A DNA stretch of 5,929 nucleotides from an uncultured Desulfuromonadales bacterium (GCA_945787295.1 CALZHQ010000121.1:1-5929), one strand, 5' to 3'. Shown: positions 1 to 5,336, numbered from the stretch's first letter. Program-made: numbers and translations. Notes: generated by a model not told the origin, from the letters alone.

Positions 1-360
1 AGAGTGTTTGCTTTGAAGGTCACGACCATGCAATGTGGGGGGTTGGATACCATTTGGCAAACGACAATTCAGGGTCACTAACTCTTTCCGGTTTTCTTTG
101 GTTTCTCTTTCTTCTTCAGGCAGCTCTCATGCTCATCGATCAACTCCTGCAATCTCATTTCCTCTTTGGGTGAATCGAGAATGTTCGCATAATCTTCTTC
201 CACTATCTCTATAACTTCAATCTCTTTATTCAAGAACTGCCGGATCTGGTCAAAACACCCTTTCTCAACCAGCCACTCAACGTGCCAACAATAATGTGTA
301 ATGTGGCGTGTGACCCTCTAGAACTCTCAGCCGCCTTCTGCTCCGTTGAGTAAATGAATC
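1..360. other. Spacer downstream of the aldehyde dehydrogenase, no intact gene
   Basis: This stretch follows the stop codon of the aldehyde dehydrogenase gene and carries no complete reading frame with a usable start. The only coding-like part is the open stretch at 78-317, listed separately. I saw no convincing stem followed by a T-run on the minus strand, so the operon's terminator is not identified here. Base composition is visibly more AT-rich than in the operon. Confidence 0.6.
78..317 (-). pseudogene. Possible 3' remnant of a gene of unknown function
   Basis: The minus strand is open for 79 codons between an in-frame TAG at 318-320 and a TAG stop at 78-80. The reading is rich in Glu and Lys, with a basic tail (KKKEKPKKTGKS) and an acidic helix-like middle (NKEIEVIEIVEED), which looks like real protein rather than noise. 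There is no ATG, GTG or TTG near its upstream end. The first ATG lies more than halfway in, and a second stop precedes the TAG. I therefore read it as the C-terminal end of a gene whose front is lost or frameshifted. I do not recognise the family. It could also be a chance open frame. Confidence 0.3.
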
Positions 361-1794
361 TCAGGTTGTTTTCGGTGTTGTCGGCGGTAGCTTGATAACC
401 GCCATCTTCACTTGCAGCATGTCGTGCATGGTGTAACCGATTCCGCCAATGCCATAGCCGGAGCTGCGGCGTCCGGCAAAGGGCATCCAGTCGGAGCGGA
501 AGGCGGTATGGTCGTTCACCATCACCGCGGTCGCATCGAGTCGCCGGATGCTGTCCATCGCGGTGTCGAGGTCCTGGGTGAAGATAGCCGCCTGAAAGGC
601 AGTATCCAGGCTGTTGGCCCGTGCAATCGCTTCCAGTCGGTCATTGTACGGGTAGACCGCGATCACCGGACCGAAGATCTCCTGGGTGGAAACCTTGGCA
701 TCGGTGGGCGGATCGTATAGCACCGTGGGTGCATAGAGCGACTCGCTGATGCGTTTTCCCCCACACAACCGTTCGGCCCCGGCAGCGATCGACTCTTCGA
801 CCCACTGGTGAACCCGCGCCACTTCGCGGGGGAGGATCAAGGGTCCGACCTCGGTCTCCGCCAGGCCGGGATCCCCAACCACCAGGGTGCCCGCTCCGGC
901 AGCCAGTTGTTGCGCCAACTCCTTGGCGATACTTTTCTGGGCAAAAACCCGCTGCACCGAGACACAGACCTGCCCAGCGTGATAGAAGCCCCCCTTGAGC
1001 AGGGACGGGATCACGGCTGCTAAATCGACCGTTTCATCGACGATCACCGGCGCCACGCCGCCGTGTTCCAGGGCACAGCGCACGCCGGGAGCCAGTTTGC
1101 TGCGCAGTTGCCAACCGATCCGCGCCGACCCGATAAAGGAGAAGAAGTTGATCCGCGGATCGGTAACCAGGGTCTCGGCCACTGCGCCGCCGCAGACAAT
1201 CACCTGACACCAGCCCTCCGGCAACCCGGCTTGCACCAGCATCTCTACCAGCCGCAAGCAGCTGAGCGGCGTGGTCGAGGCCGGTTTGACGATCACCGGG
1301 CAGCCGACCGAAACCGCCGGTATCACCTGGTGCACGATCAGGTTCAACGGGTGATTAAAGGCGCTGACCGCCATTACCACGCCGATCGGTTCCATGGTCG
1401 TGAACGCAAGTCGACCGCTGGTGGCAGCGGTATGCCCCATGGGGATCTCTTCGCCCCGCATCACATGCAGCAACTCCTTGCCGGCCAGCTCCACGCCGTC
1501 GATCGCCCGGGTCACTTCGATGCGCGCATCGCTCAGCGGTTTGCCCCCTTCCAGGGCGATCCCCTCTGCCAGCCGTTCCGCCTCACCCTGCATCAGGTTA
1601 GCCAGTTTGCGGAGAATGGCGAGTCGCTGGTGAGGCTCCAACCAGCCGTTGCGATCCTGGTAGAGTTGCCGCGCCCTTTGCAGCATCCGGTCGCCATCGG
1701 CTGCGCTCTGAAGTGGCAGGGACTGAATCAGCTTGCCGTCATAGGGAGAGTGGACCTCGAGGGTCGCCTGGGTCATCTCTTTTCGCTTTGTCAT
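361..1794 (-). CDS. NAD(P)-dependent aldehyde dehydrogenase
   Basis: A 477-residue soluble enzyme of the aldehyde dehydrogenase superfamily, which oxidises an aldehyde to an acid (or acyl thioester) with NAD(P)+. The family layout is complete: Asn147 in AFNHP (oxyanion-hole Asn), Lys170 in VIVKPAS (cofactor binding), FIGSARIG at 220-227 in the nucleotide-binding fold, general-base Glu243 in LEHGG, nucleophile Cys277 in GQVCVSVQR, and EIFGPV at 372-377. The length is normal for the family. The FNHPLN form resembles the lactaldehyde, non-phosphorylating glyceraldehyde-3-phosphate and phosphonoacetaldehyde dehydrogenase groups, but the substrate is not determined. The ATG at 1794 overlaps the upstream TGA as ATGA, so translation is probably coupled to the ThDP enzyme gene. 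An in-frame Met7 is an alternative start, but the ATGA arrangement favours the first. The aldehyde may come from the neighbouring ThDP enzyme; that link is inferred. Confidence 0.93.
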   Translation of the reverse strand: MTKRKEMTQATLEVHSPYDGKLIQSLPLQSAADGDRMLQRARQLYQDRNGWLEPHQRLAILRKLANLMQGEAERLAEGIALEGGKPLSDARIEVTRAIDGVELAGKELLHVMRGEEIPMGHTAATSGRLAFTTMEPIGVVMAVSAFNHPLNLIVHQVIPAVSVGCPVIVKPASTTPLSCLRLVEMLVQAGLPEGWCQVIVCGGAVAETLVTDPRINFFSFIGSARIGWQLRSKLAPGVRCALEHGGVAPVIVDETVDLAAVIPSLLKGGFYHAGQVCVSVQRVFAQKSIAKELAQQLAAGAGTLVVGDPGLAETEVGPLILPREVARVHQWVEESIAAGAERLCGGKRISESLYAPTVLYDPPTDAKVSTQEIFGPVIAVYPYNDRLEAIARANSLDTAFQAAIFTQDLDTAMDSIRRLDATAVMVNDHTAFRSDWMPFAGRRSSGYGIGGIGYTMHDMLQVKMAVIKLPPTTPKTT

Positions 1795-3437
1795 ATCAAG
1801 CAGACCTTTTCCTTGAGTTCATCGATCAACACCTTGTTGTTGTCGGTGTAATCAACCGGCACATCCAGTAGGTGCACCCCGCCTGCGGCAAAGCAGCTCT
1901 CCAGCAGCGGGCCGAATTCATCGGCCGCGGTCACCCGGTGCCCTTTGGCGCCGAAGCTCTCGGCGTACTGCACGAAATCGGGGTTGTTGAATTGCAGTCC
2001 GAAATCAGGATAGCCCAGGGCGTACTGTTTCCAGCGGATCATCCCGTAGGCGGAATCGTTAATGATCAGCACCACCAGGTTGAGCCCCAAACGGACCGCG
2101 GTCTCCAGTTCCTGGCTGTTCATCATAAAGCCACCGTCGCCGTTAATCGCCAGCACCCGGCGATGATGCCAGAGCCGGGCCACCTCCATTGCCGAAGGGA
2201 GTCCCGCGCCCATGGTCGCCAGAGCGTTGTCGAGCAGCACCGTGTTCGGCTCGGCAGCCAGGTAGTTTCGGGCGAACCAGATCTTGTAAACACCGTTATC
2301 GAGAGCGATCACCCCATCATCCGGCATGACCTGACGGACATCGGCCACCAGCCGCTGTGGCCTGAGCGGGAAGCCGGAATCTTCGGTTTTTTCCTGCAGG
2401 TGTTCGCAGAGATGCTCCCTGACCCGTTGGAAATAACCACAGTCCTGCGCCAGCCTGCCGACTTCGTTGCTCAACCGGCTGATGCTCTCGGCAATATCGC
2501 CGACCACCTCATGCTGGGGAAAGTAGACGTTGTCGACCACCGCCGAGCTGAAGTTGATGTGGATCACCTCTTTGCCGCCATGCTCCATGAAGAAAGGGGG
2601 CTTCTCGACCACATCGTGACCGACGTTGATCACCAGGTCGGCGCGAGCAATGGCACAGTGGATGTAGTCGTCGCTTGAGAGCGCGGCGGTTCCCAGGCAC
2701 TGCGGGCTGCGCTCGTCGACGACCCCTTTGCCCATCTGGGTGGTAAAGAAGTAGATGCCGGAATCGAGAACAAGACTGCAGAGCGCGCGACGCACCCGTT
2801 TGCGGTTGGCTCCGGCACCGATGAGCAGCAGCGGGTAATTGGCCTGGCGGATCATCCCGGCCGCCTCGGCGATAACCTTGTCGGTCGCACGGGGCCGGTG
2901 AGTGTGGCTGATTGCAAACACCGGCGTGGTGTTTTTATCGACGGGCTCGGCGGCGATATCCTCCGGCAGTTCCAGGTGCACAGCGCCGGGGCGCTCTTCC
3001 TGGGCCAAGCGGAAGGCCTCGCGAACCATCGAGGGAATCAGATTGACATCGACGATCTGTCGGGTGTACTTGGTCAACGGCCCCATCATCCGCACCACAT
3101 CGACAATCTGGAACTGCCCCTGTTTGCTCGATTTGATCGGCTTCTGGCCGGTGATCATCATCATCGGAAAGGCGCCAAGCTGGGCGTAAGCCGCGGCGGT
3201 GACCAGGTTGGTCGCACCGGGACCGAGGGTCGCCAGGCAGACGCCGGCTTTTCCGGTCAGGCGGCCGTAGGTTGCGGCCATAAAGGCAGCGCCCTGTTCA
3301 TGACGGGTCAAGATCAGCTTGATGGAGGATTTACGCAAGGCTTCAAGGAAATCGAGGTTCTCTTCCCCCGGGACGCCATAAATGACCTCGACGCCTTCAT
3401 TCTCCAAAGCTTTGATGAATAGGTCGGCAGCCTTCAT
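1791..3437 (-). CDS. ThDP-dependent acetolactate synthase-family enzyme
   Basis: A 548-residue cytoplasmic ThDP enzyme with the three-domain pyruvate oxidase/acetolactate synthase architecture: Pyr domain about 1-165, central domain about 185-325, PP domain about 360-535. Visible key residues are Glu47 in RHEQGAAFMA (ThDP activation), Phe109-Gln110 in the acetolactate synthase-like substrate loop, and the ThDP/Mg motif from GDG 433-435 to Asn460-Asp461. The C-terminal parts YAESFGAKG and DVPVDYTDN resemble the catabolic, AlsS-type branch. The biosynthetic enzymes' GMVRQWQQ motif reads GMIRWKQ (465-471) here, and no regulatory-subunit gene is adjacent. Condensing two pyruvates to acetolactate is the default guess; decarboxylation of another 2-oxo acid is equally possible given the neighbouring dehydrogenase. 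The ATG at 3437 has AAAGGG (3445-3450) seven bases upstream. It lies 23 bp after the tautomerase gene and overlaps the dehydrogenase gene by 4 bp. Confidence 0.9.
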   Translation of the reverse strand: MKAADLFIKALENEGVEVIYGVPGEENLDFLEALRKSSIKLILTRHEQGAAFMAATYGRLTGKAGVCLATLGPGATNLVTAAAYAQLGAFPMMMITGQKPIKSSKQGQFQIVDVVRMMGPLTKYTRQIVDVNLIPSMVREAFRLAQEERPGAVHLELPEDIAAEPVDKNTTPVFAISHTHRPRATDKVIAEAAGMIRQANYPLLLIGAGANRKRVRRALCSLVLDSGIYFFTTQMGKGVVDERSPQCLGTAALSSDDYIHCAIARADLVINVGHDVVEKPPFFMEHGGKEVIHINFSSAVVDNVYFPQHEVVGDIAESISRLSNEVGRLAQDCGYFQRVREHLCEHLQEKTEDSGFPLRPQRLVADVRQVMPDDGVIALDNGVYKIWFARNYLAAEPNTVLLDNALATMGAGLPSAMEVARLWHHRRVLAINGDGGFMMNSQELETAVRLGLNLVVLIINDSAYGMIRWKQYALGYPDFGLQFNNPDFVQYAESFGAKGHRVTAADEFGPLLESCFAAGGVHLLDVPVDYTDNNKVLIDELKEKVCLI

Positions 3438-3460
3438 GACGCAACCCTTTATACAGAGTT

Positions 3461-3685
3461 CTACGATGCCTTGGCATTCTGAAGGTTTTTAACGTCTTCA
3501 GCCGTAACTGTTCTGCCTCCGATCCCCCAGTCTCCACTTTTAACCTCTTCAATGACGACGAACGTCTTGTCGCGGAGATTCTCACCTTCGACCGATACAA
3601 TCGCATCCGAAACCTTCTCAATCATCTCTTGCTTCTGCGCCTGTGAGAAGACGCCTTCTACAACTTTTACTTGAGCAAACGGCAT
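3461..3685 (-). CDS. 4-oxalocrotonate tautomerase-family protein
   Basis: A 74-residue protein of the 4-oxalocrotonate tautomerase superfamily, small beta-alpha-beta enzymes that form oligomers and use an N-terminal proline as general base for keto-enol shifts. It begins MPFAQVKVVEG and keeps the family's GIGG turn (GDWGIGG, 51-57). I chose the ATG at 3685: removing Met exposes the catalytic Pro, and AGAGAGGTGA (3691-3700) then serves as ribosome binding site five bases upstream. The GTG at 3694 and the ATG at 3691 would lie in or next to that site and bury the proline. Aligned by eye to the Pseudomonas enzyme, Pro1 and the Phe50 position (Trp here) are kept. The Arg11 and Arg39 positions read Val and Phe, so the substrate is probably not 4-oxalocrotonate. 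It is the first gene of the operon, 23 bp before the ThDP enzyme gene. Confidence 0.85.
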   Translation of the reverse strand: MPFAQVKVVEGVFSQAQKQEMIEKVSDAIVSVEGENLRDKTFVVIEEVKSGDWGIGGRTVTAEDVKNLQNAKAS

Positions 3686-3690
3686 TTTCA

Positions 3691-3700
3691 TCACCTCTCT
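3691..3700 (-). promoter_or_regulatory. Ribosome binding site that fixes the tautomerase start
   Basis: The minus strand reads AGAGAGGTGA here, a good match to the 16S rRNA tail, ending five bases before the ATG at 3685. Two earlier in-frame candidates, the GTG at 3694 and the ATG at 3691, overlap or abut this site and so are poor starts. Confidence 0.6.
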
Positions 3701-3727
3701 TTCATGTTTGGTGAAAGTTCGGATCGG

Positions 3728-3769
3728 TTATTGATCCAGCATGGCTCCATGCCCAATTTGATCAAACAC
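3728..3769 (-). CDS. Possible leader mini-ORF upstream of the tautomerase
   Basis: A GTG at 3767-3769 opens a 13-codon frame (VFDQIGHGAMLDQ) ending at the TAA at 3728-3730. It sits 4 bases after AGGAGG (3774-3779 on the minus strand), the strongest Shine-Dalgarno match in the leader. It lies between the possible promoter and the tautomerase gene and is itself crossed by the leader inverted repeats. It could be a short translated leader, or the AGGAGG could be chance. The same frame continues upstream without a better start. Confidence 0.2.
   Translation of the reverse strand: MFDQIGHGAMLDQ
3731..3765. promoter_or_regulatory. Nested inverted repeats in the operon leader
   Basis: An outer pair TTGATC (3731-3736) and GATCAA (3760-3765) encloses an inner pair GCATGG (3739-3744) and CCATGC (3747-3752) separated by two bases. 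Both pairs are perfect. The inner dyad is tight, which suits a protein operator better than an RNA loop, although GCATG/CATGC with a 4-base loop is possible. It lies about 45-80 bases upstream of the tautomerase ATG, where binding by a regulator could control the operon. No regulator gene is visible in the window. Confidence 0.4.
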
Positions 3770-3786
3770 CGCCCCTCCTATCATAG

Positions 3787-3816
3787 AATCTATCCATAAG
3801 CGGGTCATTCCGTCAA
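3787..3816 (-). promoter_or_regulatory. Possible sigma-70 promoter of the tautomerase operon
   Basis: On the minus strand TTGACG (3811-3816, five of six to the -35 consensus) is followed after 18 bases by TAGATT (3787-3792, four of six to the -10 consensus). This would start transcription near 3780 and give a leader of about 95 bases to the tautomerase ATG. TATGAT (3780-3785) is a better -10 hexamer but lacks a -35 at proper distance. It is the best candidate in the gap, and the match is only moderate. Confidence 0.35.
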
Positions 3817-3831
3817 TTGGAGAGAATTTTG

Positions 3832-3866
3832 GAGGGCCCTGGTAGAAGCTGCGCCTCTGACGGGAG
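3832..3866. repeat. R3 hairpin repeat, left copy
   Basis: Positions 3843-3866 match 5313-5336 in 22 of 24 bases, same orientation. The arms that form a perfect AGAGGC/GCCTCT stem in the right copy carry a mismatch here (AGAAGC), so the hairpin is decayed. The match continues loosely to about 3832. It directly precedes R2. Confidence 0.6.
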
Positions 3867-3870
3867 AAAG

Positions 3871-4052
3871 GACGGTTTACCCCAGAGGACGGAGTAACAG
3901 ATGACGGAAACTTCAAAAGATCGAAGGTAGAAGGCTGAAGCCTGAAGGTATTTGCCTTTCACGCGACGTGCCTTCCTCCGCGACCTCTGCGTCTCCAGTG
4001 AGCGGAGCGAACGGGCGGTGAAACAGGCTTGAGGCTGAAGGGGGAAGGGACC
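3871..4052. repeat. R2 long repeat, left copy
   Basis: This block of about 180 bp is repeated in the same orientation at about 5065-5241 with high identity. It opens with GACGGTTTACCCCAGAGGAC, contains ATGACGGAAACTTCA and the core CCTCCGCGACCTCTGCGTCT, and ends in a GAAGGGGGA purine tract. The left copy has 7 more bases than the right one within a GCTGAAG/CCTGAAG tandem (near 3931-3945). It is low-complexity and purine-rich in its flanks and has no coding signature of its own. Confidence 0.8.
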
Positions 4053-4058
4053 GGTGAG

Positions 4059-4161
4059 CTCCCTTAAAAATCCCGACGCATAAACGCGGTGCACTCCCCA
4101 TAGATAGCCGCTTTCCCAGTTATCGCACCCAGGCGATTTCACAGATCGATTTCTAACGGGG
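4059..4161. repeat. R1 103-bp element, left copy (MITE-like)
   Basis: Exactly 103 bp, matching 4953-5055 in about 94 of 103 positions by my count with no gaps. Its right end is GATTTCTAACGGGG (4148-4161); its left end CTCCCTTAAAAATC (4059-4072) is the inverted counterpart with three mismatches. Similarity extends a few bases outward (GGTGAG left, TGGGCGGT right). Small size, terminal inverted repeats and no coding capacity suggest a non-autonomous miniature element, or a structured intergenic repeat. It ends 39 bp before the toxin stop codon. Confidence 0.75.
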
Positions 4162-4200
4162 TGGGCGGTAACTGATTAGAGGCAACGAACGGGAAGCGCG

Positions 4201-4617
4201 TTATGGTGAGACAAATTGGGTGCCCGTGACGCTTCGAATGGCAAGAAAATCGTTTTGGTTTTCAGTGATAATCGTTGCGCCGATACTCAGCGCACTCAAG
4301 GCAATCAACACATCGTGGGATAAGCTGATGGCTTTCTTCAACTCATAACCGTGCTTTGTTCTAAGTGCGGTCAGGACAAGGCCTGCCCTTGGGAACAGAC
4401 TTTTTGCAGGAACAACGATTCGGCCGGTTTTGCTGAAAATGGTGTAGACACGATCCACACCCTCTCTATCCTTTTTCCGATGAGCGCCCGCATAGAGTTC
4501 CATGGCAACGATGGAACTCAAGTACCGGACCCTTCCAGGCCCGAAAAGCAAATCACCATGCTTCCGTTCCCGCAGCCAGTCAATGAGGATATTCGTGTCG
4601 GGTACGATCTTAGTCAT
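4201..4617 (-). CDS. vapC: VapC-like PIN-domain ribonuclease toxin
   Basis: A 138-residue PIN-domain protein, the toxin of a type II toxin-antitoxin pair. VapC toxins cut RNA (tRNA or rRNA) in the cytoplasm with Mg2+ held by acidic residues. The expected set is present: Asp7 in VPDTN, Glu40 in AMELYAG, Asp102 in SHDVLIA, and Asp123 in TENQNDF with Glu119/Asn120 nearby. The active site therefore looks intact. I chose the ATG at 4617 because it gives the usual VapC start (MTKIVPDTN) and overlaps the antitoxin stop by 8 bp, a common coupling. A start at 4647 would add ten unlike residues. Length is typical. Target RNA cannot be inferred. Confidence 0.9.
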   Translation of the reverse strand: MTKIVPDTNILIDWLRERKHGDLLFGPGRVRYLSSIVAMELYAGAHRKKDREGVDRVYTIFSKTGRIVVPAKSLFPRAGLVLTALRTKHGYELKKAISLSHDVLIALSALSIGATIITENQNDFLAIRSVTGTQFVSP

Positions 4618-4801
4618 AGACCTTCTCAATTTCCAGCTTGCCAGCAAGTTTTTTCAAGACCAGGTCAATCTCCGTGTCGGCGATCACCTGGCTCAAGGCC
4701 CTATCCACTGCATCCGTATCTGTCTTTGCACCTAGAATCTTACGGACCTTATCGATCTTGTCCTGGTCCAGTTTCAGATGTTTGGCTTTGATTCTCGGCA
4801 T
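4610..4801 (-). CDS. vapB: VapB-like ribbon-helix-helix antitoxin
   Basis: A 63-residue, charged protein directly upstream of and overlapping the PIN toxin gene, the usual place of the antitoxin. Residues about 7-36 fit a ribbon-helix-helix fold: a short strand (KHLKLD), a helix (DKIDKVRKILG), then the typical AKTDTDAVDRAL turn-helix. The remaining C-terminal part (about 37-63) would wrap around and block the toxin. The family's antitoxins bind DNA as dimers and repress their own operon, which fits the paired palindromes at its promoter. The ATG at 4801 has GGGGAG (4811-4816) nine bases upstream. The subfamily is judged by eye from residue pattern and context. Confidence 0.8.
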   Translation of the reverse strand: MPRIKAKHLKLDQDKIDKVRKILGAKTDTDAVDRALSQVIADTEIDLVLKKLAGKLEIEKVYD

Positions 4802-4837
4802 GAGAATGATCTCCCCAAGAGCGTTTATTTGGAAAAA

Positions 4838-4866
4838 ACCCTAGCAGGTATGATGTACATTGTCAA
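4838..4866 (-). promoter_or_regulatory. Promoter of the vapBC pair
   Basis: On the minus strand a perfect -35 box TTGACA (4861-4866) is followed after exactly 17 bases by TAGGGT (4838-4843). A TGC at 4844-4846 directly before it gives an extended -10 (TGn). The -10 itself matches consensus in three of six positions, which the ideal -35, spacing and TGn may offset. Transcription would start near 4831, giving a leader of about 30 bases to the antitoxin ATG. Confidence 0.65.
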
Positions 4867-4883
4867 CGATTTTATGTACATTG
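4853..4883. promoter_or_regulatory. Paired ATGTACAT operator over the vapBC promoter
   Basis: The perfect palindrome ATGTACAT occurs at 4853-4860 and 4874-4881, each followed by TG, so ATGTACATTG repeats with a 21-bp period, two helical turns. One site fills the spacer between -35 and -10; the other lies just upstream of the -35. Such same-face sites over a promoter are what a dimeric antitoxin, or the VapBC complex, would use for autorepression. The binding protein is inferred from context. Confidence 0.65.
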
Positions 4884-4952
4884 GGCCGTAGGCGAAATAC
4901 AGGTAGAAGGTAGAAGGCTGAGGACCGAAGACAGATTACAGTGGGCAGTGAG

Positions 4953-5055
4953 CCCCGTTAGAAATCCCGACGCATAAACGCGTTGCACTCCCTATAGATA
5001 GCCGCTTTACCAGTTATCGCACTAAGCCGATTTCACAGATCGATTTCTAACGGGG
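4953..5055. repeat. R1 103-bp element, right copy (MITE-like)
   Basis: The better preserved copy. Its ends CCCCGTTAGAAATC (4953-4966) and GATTTCTAACGGGG (5042-5055) are perfect 14-bp inverted repeats. It has the same length and orientation as 4059-4161. TGGGCAGTG (4942-4950) on the left and TGGGCGGTG (5056-5064) on the right resemble an imperfect target duplication, though two bases separate the left one from the element. It has no coding capacity. Confidence 0.75.
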
Positions 5056-5064
5056 TGGGCGGTG

Positions 5065-5241
5065 GACGGTATAACCCCAGATGACGGAATAACAGATGAC
5101 GGAAACTTCAGAAGATCGAAGGTAGAAGGCTGAAGGTATTTGCCTTTCACGCGACGTGCCTTCCTCCGCGACCTCTGCGTCTCTAGTTAGTGGAGCGAGC
5201 GGGCGGTGAAACAGGCTTGAAGCTGAAGGGGGAGAAAGACC
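5065..5241. repeat. R2 long repeat, right copy
   Basis: Same orientation as 3871-4052 and nearly colinear with it, with a 7-bp deletion and scattered substitutions. It starts immediately after R1 (GACGGTATAACCCCAGATGA) and ends in the GAAGGGGGA tract. Here R2 follows R1, whereas in the left field it precedes R1. Confidence 0.8.
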
Positions 5242-5304
5242 AGAGGACGGCGTAGCAGAGGACAAATGACGGAAACTTCACAAGACCGAAGACAGCAGAC
5301 AGAG
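5239..5304. repeat. Partial third copy of the R2 front
   Basis: ACCAGAGGACGGCGTAGCAG and then ATGACGGAAACTTCACAAGA repeat the first part of R2 (compare about 3879-3921 and 5075-5115), followed by a purine-rich GAAGACAGCAGACAGAGG tail. The CTCTGCGTCT core is absent. A further R2-like scrap (GGTAGAAGGTAGAAGGCTGA) lies near 4902-4921. Confidence 0.55.
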
Positions 5305-5336
5305 GCCCCCGATAGAGGCTGTGCCTCTGACGGGAG
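5302..5336. repeat. R3 hairpin repeat, right copy
   Basis: AGAGGC (5314-5319) and GCCTCT (5323-5328) form a perfect 6-bp stem with a 3-base loop. CCCG (5308-5311) and CGGG (5331-5334) extend it past a small internal loop. It lies downstream of the partial gene ending at 5398 and might act in transcript ending, but no T-run follows on the minus strand, so it is not a standard intrinsic terminator. Same orientation as the left copy at 3832-3866. Confidence 0.55.

Larger units (their letters stand above)
3686..4200. other. Operon leader and left repeat field
   Basis: About 515 bases lie between the tautomerase start and the toxin stop. The right part as read on the plus strand (about 3832-4169) is filled by repeats R3, R2 and R1. 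The left part (3701-3816) holds the operon's leader and possible promoter. A 109-codon frame on the minus strand (3813-4142) crosses R2 and R1. Its translation is just the repeats read through, with no recognisable domain, so I do not call a gene. Confidence 0.6.

Noticed and set aside
1063..1851. 262-codon plus-strand frame opposite the aldehyde dehydrogenase
   Set aside because: Shadow of a well-supported gene in GC-rich DNA; its His/Arg/Gln-rich translation resembles no family.
1872..2678. 268-codon plus-strand frame opposite the ThDP enzyme
   Set aside because: Antisense shadow; the minus-strand protein here carries the conserved ThDP motifs.
3813..4142. 109-codon minus-strand frame across R2 and R1
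   Set aside because: It is a read-through of two noncoding repeats; the corresponding frame in the right-hand copies is interrupted by stops, so it is not under coding selection.
4618..4647. Longer toxin start ten codons upstream
   Set aside because: It would place ten unlike residues before the standard VapC beginning and enlarge the overlap with the antitoxin; the ATG at 4617 fits the family.
3871..5241. CRISPR array
   Set aside because: The repeats are long, few and irregularly spaced, there are no uniform spacers, and no cas genes are present.
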